This document shows, in pieces, positions 17,136 through 26,202 of a stretch of DNA of 64,000 bases. Each line of letters opens with the position of its first letter. The first letter of the stretch is position 1. The DNA is from NCEH01 sp043195095. GTDB taxonomy: Bacteria > Pseudomonadota > Alphaproteobacteria > Rhizobiales > Xanthobacteraceae. Where the stretch lies: NCBI RefSeq assembly GCF_043195095.1, contig NZ_JBAFWN010000005.1. The stretch is one strand, 5' to 3'. The translations under genes were made by a program, and so were the position numbers. The notes under the pieces are model-generated. The model did not search any database and was not told where the DNA came from. It was given only the letters and a program-made list of their open reading frames with translations.

Positions 17136-18473
17136 ATGCTCGAAACCACGTCTCCGGCCGCGACCACGCCGATGCTGTCGGTGTCCCATGTGGTCCAGTC
17201 GTATCGCAAGAGCGACAACAACCGCTTCCTGGTTCTGGACGATGTCTCGCTTTCGATCCGGGAAGGCGAGATCGTCGGGCTGCTTGGCCGCTCGGGCTCG
17301 GGCAAGTCTTCCCTGCTGCGCATCATTTCCGGACTCACCACGCCGGTCTCGGGCGAGGTGACCTGGTGCGGCCGCAAGCTCGACGGGCCGGCGCGGGGCA
17401 TCTCCATGGTGTTCCAGACCTTCGCCCTGTTCCCCTGGCTCACCGTGCTCCAGAACGTGGAGATCGGCCTGGAGGCCATCGGCATCGAGATGGCCGAGCG
17501 CCGCCGCCGTGCCGAGCAGGCCATCGACCTGATCGGCCTCGGCGGGTTCGAGAGCGCTTATCCCAAGGAATTGTCCGGGGGCATGCGTCAGCGCGTGGGC
17601 TTTGCCCGGGCGCTCGTCGTGCATCCGCGCCTGATGCTCATGGACGAGCCCTTCTCGGCGCTCGACGTGCTCACCGCCGAGACCCTGCGCACGGACATCA
17701 TCGACCTGTGGACCGAGGGCGCGCTGCCCATCAAGTCGATCCTGATCGTCACCCACAATATCGAGGAAGCGGTACTGATGTGCGACCGCGTCCTGATCTT
17801 CTCCTCCAATCCGGGCCGGGTGGCGCATGAGATGCCGATCCCGCTCGCCCATCCGCGCGATCGCCTCGCGCCGGACTTCCGCGCGCTGGTGGAAGAAATC
17901 TATTCGCGCATGACCAATCGCGACGGCCCCGGCGCCGAGCTGAACAAGCCGGGCGCGGAGCAGAGCCAGGGGCAGGATATCACCATCACCACGCCGCTCA
18001 CGGCAGTGTCCACCAACGTGCTGGCGGGCCTGCTCGAAGAGCTGACCGACGCACCTTATAACGGGCGGGCGGATCTGCCGGCGCTGGCGGACAGCCTCAA
18101 CATGCCGGCGGACGCGCTGTTCCCGATCGCGGAGACGCTCCAGATCCTGCGCTTCGCCGACGTGCAGAGCGGCGATATCATGCTCACCGATGCCGGGCGC
18201 CAGTTTGTCGAAGCCGATGTGGACGACCGCAAGGAATTGTTCTCCAAGCACCTGCTCGCCCATGTGCCGTTGGCTGCCCACATCCGGCACGTGCTGGAAG
18301 AGCGGCCGAGCCACAAGGCGCCCTGGTCGCGCTTCGAGGATGAGCTGGAAGACCATATGTCGGAGGAGTTCGCGGACGAATCCCTGCGCGCGGTCATCAC
18401 CTGGGCCCGCTATGGCGAAAGCTTCGCCTATGACGAGCAATTGCAGCAGTTCAGCCTTGGTGAGGAGGACTGA
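17136..18473 (+). CDS. ABC transporter ATP-binding protein with C-terminal AAA-associated domain
   Basis: ATPase partner of the preceding double permease (445 residues). The ABC domain occupies about 1-260: Walker A GRSGSGKSS, Q-loop MVFQTFALFPWLTVLQNVEIGL, signature ELSGGMRQRVGFARAL, Walker B LMLMDEPFSALD and switch His in VTHNIEEAV. It belongs to the NitT/TauT (SsuB/NrtD) branch. An extra helical domain of about 150 residues follows (roughly 300-445), the AAA-associated domain found on this subfamily and of unknown, possibly regulatory, role. The start at 17136 has the ribosome binding site GAGGAACC, 10 bases after the permease stop, so the two form an operon. Confidence 0.88.
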   Translation: MLETTSPAATTPMLSVSHVVQSYRKSDNNRFLVLDDVSLSIREGEIVGLLGRSGSGKSSLLRIISGLTTPVSGEVTWCGRKLDGPARGISMVFQTFALFPWLTVLQNVEIGLEAIGIEMAERRRRAEQAIDLIGLGGFESAYPKELSGGMRQRVGFARALVVHPRLMLMDEPFSALDVLTAETLRTDIIDLWTEGALPIKSILIVTHNIEEAVLMCDRVLIFSSNPGRVAHEMPIPLAHPRDRLAPDFRALVEEIYSRMTNRDGPGAELNKPGAEQSQGQDITITTPLTAVSTNVLAGLLEELTDAPYNGRADLPALADSLNMPADALFPIAETLQILRFADVQSGDIMLTDAGRQFVEADVDDRKELFSKHLLAHVPLAAHIRHVLEERPSHKAPWSRFEDELEDHMSEEFADESLRAVITWARYGESFAYDEQLQQFSLGEED

Positions 18474-18524
18474 GCGGGCGCATCGGCCGCGACGCCCGCC
18501 CCCCTCTTCAAATCAGGAGGGCGC

Positions 18525-19001
18525 ATGGCAGAGGACAGATTTTCGCTCGACCGCTTCGTGGAGGCGCAGGCCGGCGTGATCGAGCAGGCGCTGGCCGAGC
18601 TTCGGGCGGGCCGCAAGCGCAGCCATTGGATGTGGTTCGTGTTCCCGCAGATGCGCGGGCTCGGACATTCGCCCACAGCCGAGTTTTATGGCATCGCCTC
18701 GCTAGCGGAAGCGCAGGCCTATCTCGCGCACCCCGTGCTCGGTGCTCGCCTCATCGCCTGTACGCAGGCGGTGGCGGCCCATCAGGGGCGCAGCATTTCA
18801 GCCATTTTCGGCACGCCCGACGATCTGAAATTCCGCTCTTGCATGACCCTGTTCGCCAAGGCGGCGGGGGCAGGCGAGGCCGAGGCGGGCGACAGCGTGT
18901 TCAGCGCCGCGCTGGAACGGCATTTCGGCGGGCAGCCGGACGCGGGGACGCTCGCCCTGCTCGGGTCCGATGGAATGGCCGGGCGGTCGGCCCGGCCATG
19001 A
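18525..19001 (+). CDS. DUF1810 family protein
   Basis: A 158-residue soluble protein. The N-terminal pattern FSLDRFVEAQAGVIEQALAELRAGRKRSHWMWFVFPQ followed by GLGHSPTAEFYGI is the hallmark of DUF1810. These small proteins are related in fold to the calpastatin-like YfiB/NADAR-type group, but the reaction is not established. The last 35 residues are Gly/Ala-rich. It has an AGGAGG ribosome binding site at 18515 and follows the ABC transporter operon by about 50 bases. It is convergent with accC, with nine bases between the stops. Confidence 0.82.
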   Translation: MAEDRFSLDRFVEAQAGVIEQALAELRAGRKRSHWMWFVFPQMRGLGHSPTAEFYGIASLAEAQAYLAHPVLGARLIACTQAVAAHQGRSISAIFGTPDDLKFRSCMTLFAKAAGAGEAEAGDSVFSAALERHFGGQPDAGTLALLGSDGMAGRSARP

Positions 19002-19010
19002 GCCTGGCGC

Positions 19011-20375
19011 TCAGGCCGCCGGCTTGTCCGCGCCCTCGCCCTCGGCCAGGAAATGCTCCAGCCAATGGATGTCGTACTGGCCTTCCGCGATGTCGTGGGT
19101 GCGCACCAGCACGCGAAACAGGGGCAAGGTGGTGTCGATGCCGTCCACCACGAACTCGTCCAGCGCCCGGCGCAGGCGGTTGAGGCACTCCGCCCGCGTC
19201 TTGCCGTGGACGATCAGCTTGCCCACCAGCGAATCATAATGGGGCGGAATGACATAGCCCTGGTAGGCGTTGCTATCGACCCGGATGCCGAGGCCGCCCG
19301 GCACGTGATAATGGGTGATGCGGCCGGGCGAGGGGCGGAAGGTGCTCGGATGCTCGGCATTCACCCGGCATTCGATGGCATGGCCCTCGATCACCACATC
19401 CGATTGCTGGATGGTGAGCGGCTCGCCGGCGGCGACGCGGATCTGCTCGTTGATGAGGTCGATGCCGGTGACCATTTCGGTCACGGGATGCTCCACCTGG
19501 ATGCGGGTGTTCATCTCGATGAAATAGAACTTCCCGTTCTCGTACAGGAACTCGACCGTCCCGACGCCGAGATATTGCAGCTCGCGCATGGCCTTGGCGA
19601 CGGTTTCGCCGATTTCCTCACGCTGCGCGGGGGTGAGCGCCGGGGAGGGGGCTTCCTCCCACACCTTCTGGTGCCGGCGCTGGAGCGAGCAATCGCGCTC
19701 GCCGAGATGCACCGCATGGCCCTTGCCGTCGCCGAGAACCTGGATCTCGATATGGCGCGGGGTGGAAAGGTATTTTTCCAGATAGACCGCGTCATCGCCA
19801 AACGCGGCCTTGGCCTCGGTGCGGGCGGTGGAGAGCGCCGTGGAAAGATCCTCCTCGGTCATCGCCACTTTCATGCCGCGCCCGCCGCCGCCGGCCGCCG
19901 CCTTCACCAGGACCGGGAAGCCGATCTCCTTGGCGACGCGGTGCGCCTCCTCGTCCGAATGGATGCCGCCTTCCGAACCGGGCACCACGGGAATGCCGAG
20001 CCGCTGCGCGGTGCGCTTGGCCTCGATCTTGTCGCCCATGATGCGGATATGCTCGGCCTTGGGGCCGATGAAATGGATCTTGTGGTCCGCGAGGATCTCC
20101 GCGAACCGGGCGTTCTCCGCCAGGAAGCCGTAGCCGGGATGCACCGCGTCCGCGCCCGTGATCTCGCAGGCGGCGAGCAGCGAGGGGATGTTGAGATAGC
20201 TCTCGCGCGCGGCGGGCGGGCCGATGCACACGCTCTCGTCGGCAAGGCGCACATGCATGGCGTCGGCATCGGCGGTGGAATGCACGGCGACGGTGGCGAT
20301 CCCCAATTCCTTGCAGGCCCGCAGGATGCGCAAGGCGATCTCGCCACGATTGGCGATCAGGATTTTCTGGAACAT
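19011..20375 (-). CDS. accC: Acetyl-CoA carboxylase biotin carboxylase subunit
   Basis: ATP-dependent biotin carboxylase (454 residues) that carboxylates biotin on AccB, the first half-reaction of malonyl-CoA formation for fatty acid synthesis. Domains run in the standard order: N-terminal preATP-grasp (KILIANRGEIALRILRACKELGI), ATP-grasp with the glycine-rich loop KAAAGGGGRGMK, the RDCSLQRRHQKVWEEAPS block, EMNTRIQVEHPVTEMVTGIDL, and the C-terminal RINAE-like domain ECRVNAEHP. It lies 166 bases downstream of accB on the same strand and is probably cotranscribed with it. The usual downstream neighbour in Rhizobiales, aat, is here displaced 3.9 kb away. Confidence 0.97.
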   Translation of the reverse strand: MFQKILIANRGEIALRILRACKELGIATVAVHSTADADAMHVRLADESVCIGPPAARESYLNIPSLLAACEITGADAVHPGYGFLAENARFAEILADHKIHFIGPKAEHIRIMGDKIEAKRTAQRLGIPVVPGSEGGIHSDEEAHRVAKEIGFPVLVKAAAGGGGRGMKVAMTEEDLSTALSTARTEAKAAFGDDAVYLEKYLSTPRHIEIQVLGDGKGHAVHLGERDCSLQRRHQKVWEEAPSPALTPAQREEIGETVAKAMRELQYLGVGTVEFLYENGKFYFIEMNTRIQVEHPVTEMVTGIDLINEQIRVAAGEPLTIQQSDVVIEGHAIECRVNAEHPSTFRPSPGRITHYHVPGGLGIRVDSNAYQGYVIPPHYDSLVGKLIVHGKTRAECLNRLRRALDEFVVDGIDTTLPLFRVLVRTHDIAEGQYDIHWLEHFLAEGEGADKPAA

Positions 20376-20541
20376 CTGAGGATGCCTGCTTTCACCTGAA
20401 ACTGGTCTTCAAACTGATCTAGGGCCGCCCGGTGCGGGCGGTCCCCTTCGGCTCTCCCGCGTGGCGCGGCCTCGCGCCGCACACGGTGGAACCGAGGCTC
20501 GACGAACGCCGGCCGGGCGAAATGCGCGCCGCAGCGCGCGC

Positions 20542-21015
20542 TCACTCGATGACGATCAGCGGCTCGCCATATTCCACCGGCTGGCCATTCTCCACCAGGA
20601 TGCGCGTCACAGTGCCCGCGTGCGGGGCCGGGATGGCATTCATGGTCTTCATGGCCTCGATGATCAGGACCGTCTGGCCTTCCTTCACCACCGTGCCCAG
20701 CTCGACGAACGCGGGCGCGCCCGGCTCGGAGGCGCGGTAGGCGGTGCCGACCATGGGGGAGGACAGCACGCCCGGATGCTTGGAGAAATCGGTCGGCGCT
20801 GCCAGCGGCGCGGTTTCCGCGGGTGCCGGGGCGGCGGCATGAACCGGCGCATAGCCCTGGGCGGGCGCGGCGATCGTGACGGCGGCGGGGGTGCGCACCA
20901 CGCGAATGCGCAGCGCGTCCTGCTCCACCTCGATCTCGGTCAGGTCGGAGTCCGACAGAAGCTTGGCGATTTCGCGCACAAGCGCGGTGTCGATTGGGGG
21001 GTTGCTGGGTTTCAT
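20542..21015 (-). CDS. accB: Acetyl-CoA carboxylase biotin carboxyl carrier protein
   Basis: Biotin carrier of acetyl-CoA carboxylase (157 residues). The N-terminal helical part (to about 42) and an Ala/Pro-rich flexible linker (43-75) precede the C-terminal biotinyl domain, with the acceptor Lys123 in EAMKTMN. The family consensus EAMKMMN has a Thr replacing a Met here. Two adjacent ATGs are possible (21018 and 21015); spacing from the AGGA ribosome binding site favours 21015. The gene lies between aroQ and accC, all on the minus strand, a common arrangement. Confidence 0.95.
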   Translation of the reverse strand: MKPSNPPIDTALVREIAKLLSDSDLTEIEVEQDALRIRVVRTPAAVTIAAPAQGYAPVHAAAPAPAETAPLAAPTDFSKHPGVLSSPMVGTAYRASEPGAPAFVELGTVVKEGQTVLIIEAMKTMNAIPAPHAGTVTRILVENGQPVEYGEPLIVIE

Positions 21016-21079
21016 CATGGTCCTGCGATCGTGTGGCCTGGGCGGCCGCACAAGGGCTCCTTGCGGATGTTCGTGCGGG

Positions 21080-21523
21080 TCATGCGGGTTTGGTCCGGCC
21101 CGCGGCGAGGGCCGCGATGCCGAGCACGTAGCTCTGCGGGCCGAAGCCGCAGATCACCCCGCGCGCAACCGGGGAAATATAGGAATGGTGGCGGAAGTCT
21201 TCGCGAGCGAACACGTTGGAGAGGTGCACTTCCACCGTCGGCACGCCGCAGCCGCCGATGGCGTCGCGTACTGCAACCGAGGTGTGGGTGTAGGCCGCCG
21301 CGTTCAGCACGATGCCGCAGGCGCCGCGCGCCTCCTGGATATGCTCCACCAGCGTGCCCTCGTGGTTCGTCTGGCGAAACACGAGGTCCAGGCCATGGCT
21401 TTCGCAAGCGGCACGGCACAGCGCCTCGACGTCCGCGAGCGTCGCGGCGCCATATATCGCGGGTTCCCGCGTGCCGAGCAGATTGAGATTGGGTCCGTTG
21501 AGGACGTGGATGGTATCGGGCAT
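21080..21523 (-). CDS. aroQ: Type II 3-dehydroquinate dehydratase
   Basis: Cytoplasmic dodecameric enzyme that converts 3-dehydroquinate to 3-dehydroshikimate in the shikimate pathway. The 147-residue protein starts MPDTIHVLNGPNLNLLGTREP with the catalytic lid Arg and Tyr (IYG) following. The other family blocks are VFRQTNHEGTLVEHIQEA, GIVLNAAAYTHTSVAVRDAI, VEVHLSNVFAREDFRHHSYISPVA and GVICGFGPQSY. The start at 21523 is set by homology; the ribosome binding site is weak. It is the first gene of the aroQ-accB-accC group and lies 162 bases after the DsbA-like gene. Confidence 0.96.
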   Translation of the reverse strand: MPDTIHVLNGPNLNLLGTREPAIYGAATLADVEALCRAACESHGLDLVFRQTNHEGTLVEHIQEARGACGIVLNAAAYTHTSVAVRDAIGGCGVPTVEVHLSNVFAREDFRHHSYISPVARGVICGFGPQSYVLGIAALAAGRTKPA

Positions 21524-21685
21524 CCGTGACCGTTCAGCCGTGAACCCGGCCAAGCCGGGCCACGGGGTTATAGGGGTCCCGGTGCGACATGAAAAGCGCC
21601 GTTGCGCGCAATACACCGCCGAAGCGCGCCGCGCGGGGGCGCGGCGCGCGGTTCAGGGGCGATCCGGCGCGAAAAAGCTGGTGCC

Positions 21686-22450
21686 TCAATTGGCGACCGG
21701 CTTGCGCACTGCGTCCACCGCGCTCTTCAGCTTGTCGAAGCCGACCGCGCCCACGATCACGTCGTCGCCGATGATGAAGCTCGGCGTTCCGTTGAGGCCG
21801 AGCGCCTGGGCGATCTTCATGCTTTCATCGAGCGTCGCGTTCAGCTCTGGCGAGCTGGCCTGCTTCTGGATCAGTGCCAGGTCGATGCCGACCTCCTTTG
21901 CCGCCGCGAGCGCGCGGGCGCGGTCGGCCTGGCCCTTGCCGCCGAGCAGGGCTTCGTGGAAGGCCAGATACTTCTCCGGCGCCACCATGCGCACCGCCAC
22001 GGCCACCTGCGCGGCTTCGACCGAGCCCGGGCCGAGCACCGGGAATTCGCGCAGCACGATCCTCAGGTTCGGATCCGCCTTCATGAGAGCGTTCATGTCG
22101 CTCAGCGCGTGTTTGCAATAGCCGCAATTGTAATCGAAGAACTCGACCAGGGTGACGTCGCCCTTGGGATTGCCGACCACGACGCCGCGCGGGCTGTTGA
22201 AGACCAGGTCCTTCATCTTCGCCAGCGCATCCTTGCGGCCGGCGCTTTCCGCCTGCTGCTGGCGGCTTTCCAGCACCGTGATGGCCTCTTGGAGCACTTC
22301 CGGATTCTTCAGCAGATAGTCGCGGATGATGGGGCCCATCTCCGCCTTCTCGGCGTCGGTGAAGGCGGCAGCGGGCGTGACGAAGCCCAGAGCCGGCGCG
22401 AGCGCGGCGAAGGCGGCAAGGGCGGCGCGCGGGCCAAGGCGGGACAGCAT
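21686..22450 (-). CDS. DsbA family thiol:disulfide protein
   Basis: Secreted thioredoxin-fold protein of 254 residues. A signal peptide (cleavage probably after PAAA near residue 29) is followed by a helical N-terminal extension of about 65 residues (EMGPIIRDYLLKNPEVLQEAI). The DsbA-like domain comes next, with the active site CGYC in FFDYNCGYCKHAL and the cis-proline loop GTPSFIIGDDVIVGAV. This build resembles ScsC/BdbD-type proteins in which the N-terminal helix can mediate oligomerisation. It may be an oxidase or isomerase. A GGAG ribosome binding site precedes it, and it lies 25 bases after the protease gene. Confidence 0.88.
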   Translation of the reverse strand: MLSRLGPRAALAAFAALAPALGFVTPAAAFTDAEKAEMGPIIRDYLLKNPEVLQEAITVLESRQQQAESAGRKDALAKMKDLVFNSPRGVVVGNPKGDVTLVEFFDYNCGYCKHALSDMNALMKADPNLRIVLREFPVLGPGSVEAAQVAVAVRMVAPEKYLAFHEALLGGKGQADRARALAAAKEVGIDLALIQKQASSPELNATLDESMKIAQALGLNGTPSFIIGDDVIVGAVGFDKLKSAVDAVRKPVAN

Positions 22451-22475
22451 CGAAGTCTCCAGTCAGTATCGGCGT

Positions 22476-23912
22476 CTATTGACGCTGGGCGGTGGCGGGC
22501 GGCTTGAAATTGACGATGTCGTCGGATTTCAGCCAGCCTGGGGTACCATGGGGAAAGCGTGTGCGGGCGCGGGCGGCGAGTTCCCGCGCGGTCCTGAAAT
22601 CGCCGGATGCGAAGGCGGCCTGCGCCGAAGCCAGGTCGGCATTGGCGAGATCGCCCTTGCGCCCGTAGGCCTGCGCCAAGGAGCGCCATCCCGTGGCGGA
22701 ATTGGGGTCGCGTTGGGTCGCGAACGACAATTCGCGGATCGCCTCGTCCGTATAGGCCGGATTGCCCGACTCGACGAGCGCCTGACCGAGCATGGCGCGG
22801 ATCAGCGGATTGCCGTTGGTCATGCTCACCGCCTGCTTCAGCGGCGGCACCGCCTGGCCGGCGCGGCCGGCTTCCAGCAGCGCCTGTCCCTTCAATTCCA
22901 GGAAATAGGGATTGGACGGCTGCTTGGCGACCAGCGCGTCGATCTTGGCCACCGCATCGTTCACATTGCCGAAGCGATAGGCGGAAATGGCGCGGGCATA
23001 TTGTGCGGGCAGCGATGTGTCATTCAGCGGATAGCGCCGGTAGACCACGTCGGGCCGCTCGATGAAGCCAGTGAGTTTCGCCCGCATCATGTCGTGACGG
23101 GCCTGAAGGGCAGGGGGATCCTTGGTGTTGTAATAGGGGCTGGCCTTGGCCAGTTCCTCCAGCGCCGCGATGCGCTCGCGCGCCATGGGGTGGCTCAGCA
23201 GGTAGGGGTCGACACGCTGGCTGATGAACAATTGCTCGTTCTGGAACCGCTGGAAGGTCTCGATCATACCCTTGGCGGACTGATGGGTGGCGTTGAGATA
23301 TTTCACCGCCGAACGGTCGGCCGCCTGCTCCTCGCCGCGCTGGTAGGAGAGGAGCGAGCGGCGGATCATCTCCTGCGGCGCGGTGATGGCGCCGGCGGCG
23401 GCGCTGCCGAGGCCGCTTGAGCCGGTGGCCGCCCCCGCCGCTACACCGGCGCCTGCCAGCAGCATCGCGACAATCGCCATGGTCTGGGCGCCGGCGATCT
23501 GCTCGCGCATGCGCGCCAGATGCCCGCCGGCGATATGGCCGGTTTCATGGGCGAGGACGCCGATGATCTGGTTCGGCGTCTCCGAATCCATCAAGGCACC
23601 GACATTGACGAAGATGCGCTTGCCGTCGGCCACGAAGGCATTGAAGGCGCGATCGCCGATCAGCACGACTTCCACATTCTGCTGCGCCAGCCCCGCCGCC
23701 TTCAGCACCGGGCGCGTGTAGTCGCGCAGCAGGTCCTCGATCTCGGCGTCGCGGATGATCTGGGAGCGCGGCTTGGCGCTGCTTTCCTGTGCGTGCACAA
23801 GAGGCGTGCAGAACAAGGCGGCGGCCAGGAGAGCAAGGCCATGGCCGCACGCCCCGGCAAGGCGCTGTGCGGTGCCGGACACAGGACGGGAAGGACTGGC
23901 CGTCAAGCTCAT
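22476..23912 (-). CDS. M48 family metalloprotease with TPR tail, BepA-like
   Basis: Periplasmic zinc protease of 478 residues resembling BepA/YfgC, which controls assembly or degradation of outer-membrane proteins. A signal peptide runs to about residue 41. The M48 domain has HETGH at 122-126 (zinc site and catalytic Glu), and a third metal ligand is expected in the EEQAADRSAVKYL region. A hydrophobic Gly/Ala-rich segment (MAIVAMLLAGAGVAAGAA) follows the active-site helix. The C-terminal half consists of TPR-like helices (NPYFLELKGQALLEAGRAGQAVPPL). The start at 23912 was chosen for the signal peptide. It heads a minus-strand run of genes continuing through accC. Confidence 0.9.
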   Translation of the reverse strand: MSLTASPSRPVSGTAQRLAGACGHGLALLAAALFCTPLVHAQESSAKPRSQIIRDAEIEDLLRDYTRPVLKAAGLAQQNVEVVLIGDRAFNAFVADGKRIFVNVGALMDSETPNQIIGVLAHETGHIAGGHLARMREQIAGAQTMAIVAMLLAGAGVAAGAATGSSGLGSAAAGAITAPQEMIRRSLLSYQRGEEQAADRSAVKYLNATHQSAKGMIETFQRFQNEQLFISQRVDPYLLSHPMARERIAALEELAKASPYYNTKDPPALQARHDMMRAKLTGFIERPDVVYRRYPLNDTSLPAQYARAISAYRFGNVNDAVAKIDALVAKQPSNPYFLELKGQALLEAGRAGQAVPPLKQAVSMTNGNPLIRAMLGQALVESGNPAYTDEAIRELSFATQRDPNSATGWRSLAQAYGRKGDLANADLASAQAAFASGDFRTARELAARARTRFPHGTPGWLKSDDIVNFKPPATAQRQ

Positions 23913-24192
23913 CGAACGCGCGTGCTCTCTTTCGCTTTGATCCGAAGGCGCCCTGCCCATTACCCTGCCGGCGAGCCACGCACCGGGCGCCGTATGGCAA
24001 CCTGCACCATGGCCACCTGCACCCTTGGCGGACGCCGGCCGACACGGTACGAAACGAAGGAACACGGGCCGGCGGCTGCGGTCAATGCACCCCCGTTCAC
24101 GTTGGGGCGACGAGCCCCTTACCCAACGCGCGATTGCGGCGAGAGCACGGCGGCGCGCCACGGCAAAAACGCCCGCAGGGCAGGATTGGATC

Positions 24193-25368
24193 ATGGGTCT
24201 CGCCTCCGATTTCGAGTTTGCCTCCCGCCGCAGCGCAGTGGCCCCCTTCATCGTCATGGACGTGATGGAGCATGCCGCGCGGCTGGAACGGGCGGGCGCG
24301 CGGGTGATCCATCTGGAAGTCGGCCAGCCGGCCGCCCCCGCCCCGCTCACGGCGCGCACTGCCGCAGCGGCATTTCTTCAGGCGGGGCAGGTGGGGTACA
24401 CCGCCGCGCTCGGCATTCCTACGCTGCGGGCCCGCATCGCGCGGCATTATGGCGAGGTGCATGGCCTTGCGCTCGATCCCGAGCGGGTGGTTGTCACCAA
24501 CGGCTCGTCCGGCGGCTTCATCCTCGCGTTTCTCGCTTTGTTCGAGGCCGGTGACCGCGTCGCCATCGCCGCGCCGGGCTATCCGCCCTATCGGCACGTT
24601 CTGTCCGCGCTCGGCTGCGAGCCGGTGCTGATCGAGACTCGGGCCGAGGACCGATTCGCCCTGACGCCCGAAAGCCTGATCGCCGCGCATCGGGAAAAGC
24701 CGCTCAAGGGCGTGCTGGTGGCGAGCCCCGCCAATCCCACCGGCACCATGATGGACCGGGAAGCCCTCACGGCGCTGATGGCCTGCGCCCGCGATCTTGG
24801 CCTGCGCTTCGTCTCGGACGAGATCTATCACGGCCTCGACTATGCGTTTCCCGCCGTGAGCGCGGCCGAGATCGCCGAGGATGCGGTGGTCATCAATTCC
24901 TTCTCCAAATATTTCTGCATGACCGGCTGGCGCGTGGGCTGGATGGTGGTGCCGCCCGGCCTGTCGCGCACCATGGAGCGGTTGCAGCAGAATTTTTCCA
25001 TCTCGGTGCCGACGCTCTCGCAGGTCGCCGCCGAGGCCGCCTTCGACGGGCGCGCGGAGATGGAGACGGTCAAGCACGGCTATGAGGAGAACCGCCGCAT
25101 CCTGGTGGAGGGGCTGCCGCGCGTGGGGCTGCACCATTTCCTGCCCGCCGACGGCGCGTTCTACCTCTATGCGGACGTCTCCGCCTTCACCGGCGATTCG
25201 CACGCCTTCGCCTCGCGCATGCTGGATGCGGTGCATGTGGCGGTGACGCCGGGTGTGGATTTCGACCCGTTCCGAGGCCGTCAGTTCCTGCGCTTCTCCT
25301 ATGCCGGCTCCGCGAGCGACATGCGCGAGGCAGTGGAGCGCGTGGGCGCGTTCCTCAAGGCCGAATAA
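24193..25368 (+). CDS. Pyridoxal phosphate-dependent aminotransferase, class I/II
   Basis: Fold-type I aminotransferase (391 residues). Diagnostic regions include the substrate-binding HLEVGQPA near the N-terminus, the N-P-T-G motif in VASPANPTGTMMDREAL, FVSDEIYHGLDY, and the Schiff-base lysine in SFSKYFCMTGWRVGW. A conserved Arg for the substrate carboxylate lies in FLRFSYAGS. The overall pattern is like aspartate/aromatic aminotransferases, but the substrate is unclear. The start at 24193 has an AGGA ribosome binding site. Its stop codon directly abuts the stop of the convergent rsmD gene with no spacer. Confidence 0.88.
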   Translation: MGLASDFEFASRRSAVAPFIVMDVMEHAARLERAGARVIHLEVGQPAAPAPLTARTAAAAFLQAGQVGYTAALGIPTLRARIARHYGEVHGLALDPERVVVTNGSSGGFILAFLALFEAGDRVAIAAPGYPPYRHVLSALGCEPVLIETRAEDRFALTPESLIAAHREKPLKGVLVASPANPTGTMMDREALTALMACARDLGLRFVSDEIYHGLDYAFPAVSAAEIAEDAVVINSFSKYFCMTGWRVGWMVVPPGLSRTMERLQQNFSISVPTLSQVAAEAAFDGRAEMETVKHGYEENRRILVEGLPRVGLHHFLPADGAFYLYADVSAFTGDSHAFASRMLDAVHVAVTPGVDFDPFRGRQFLRFSYAGSASDMREAVERVGAFLKAE

Positions 25369-25917
25369 TCAGGCGGAGAGGAAGGTCAGCTCGGTCTCGT
25401 CATACCGGCGGCGCTCCAGCTCGCTGAAGCCCTGGGGCGCCACGAAGGCGCCGGCCTTCTCTTCCACCACCAGCAGGGCGTCCGGCGCGAGCCAGCCGCC
25501 GGTTCGCGCCGAGGCCAGGGCCAGCTCGGCCAGGCCCTTGCCATAGGGCGGATCGCAGAACACCAGCGAATAGGGCTCGCCCGGCCCCAGGGCGCCGAGC
25601 TTGGTGGCGTCGCGGCGGAAGATGCGCGTCACCCCGGTGAGGCCCAAGGTTTCCACATTCGTGCGGATGATTGCGCGCGGCTCCACCGCATCCTCCACGA
25701 ACAAGGCGAAGGCGGCGCCGCGCGAGAGCGCTTCCAGGCCAAGCGCGCCGGTGCCGGCGAACAGGTCCAGCACGCGCGCGCCGTCGGCCGCGTCGTCATA
25801 GGCGTGGGCGAGCACGTTGAAGAGCGCCTCGCGCAGCCGGTCCGTGGTGGGCCGGGTGGCGCTGCCGGACGGGCTTTTCAGAGCCCGTCCGCGATGAAGG
25901 CCGCCGACGATGCGCAT
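25369..25917 (-). CDS. rsmD: 16S rRNA (guanine(966)-N(2))-methyltransferase
   Basis: SAM-dependent enzyme (182 residues) that methylates G966 of 16S rRNA during small-subunit assembly. It begins MRIVGGLHRGRAL followed by RPTTDRLREALFNVL, both typical of RsmD. SAM-binding motif I is VLDLFAGTGALGLEALSRG, and the catalytic motif IV is FCDPPYGKGL. It stands downstream of rluB on the same strand, as in other Rhizobiales. The two stops of rsmD and the aminotransferase gene are adjacent (25368/25369), leaving no room for a terminator outside coding sequence. Confidence 0.95.
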   Translation of the reverse strand: MRIVGGLHRGRALKSPSGSATRPTTDRLREALFNVLAHAYDDAADGARVLDLFAGTGALGLEALSRGAAFALFVEDAVEPRAIIRTNVETLGLTGVTRIFRRDATKLGALGPGEPYSLVFCDPPYGKGLAELALASARTGGWLAPDALLVVEEKAGAFVAPQGFSELERRRYDETELTFLSA

Positions 25918-26202
25918 GCTGCATCACCCTTGAATCTGCGCCTGGAGCGGTCCGGGCGAAGTGGACATCGGATCGCGTAATGAGAACGCGTGTGTACAAT
26001 GAGGCGAAGTGTTTCCCTAGAATGCGACAGGGGGAAACCTCTAGGACGGATCGACAGTCAGCGGCGTCGGGGTCGTCGATGCGCCTGGTGGCAGGTGCAC
26101 GCGATTCGACCGGGTGTCATCTTTTGCGCGTCATGGCCGGGACAAGCCCGTGCACGACGATGCTCTGCTTCGACGGCGCCAACCCCTGACTATAGATGAG
26201 TC

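Noticed and set aside
15314..17524. 736-codon open frame antisense to the ABC transporter genes
   Set aside because: Composition is biased and it spans two real plus-strand genes with clear domains; no start signal is visible.
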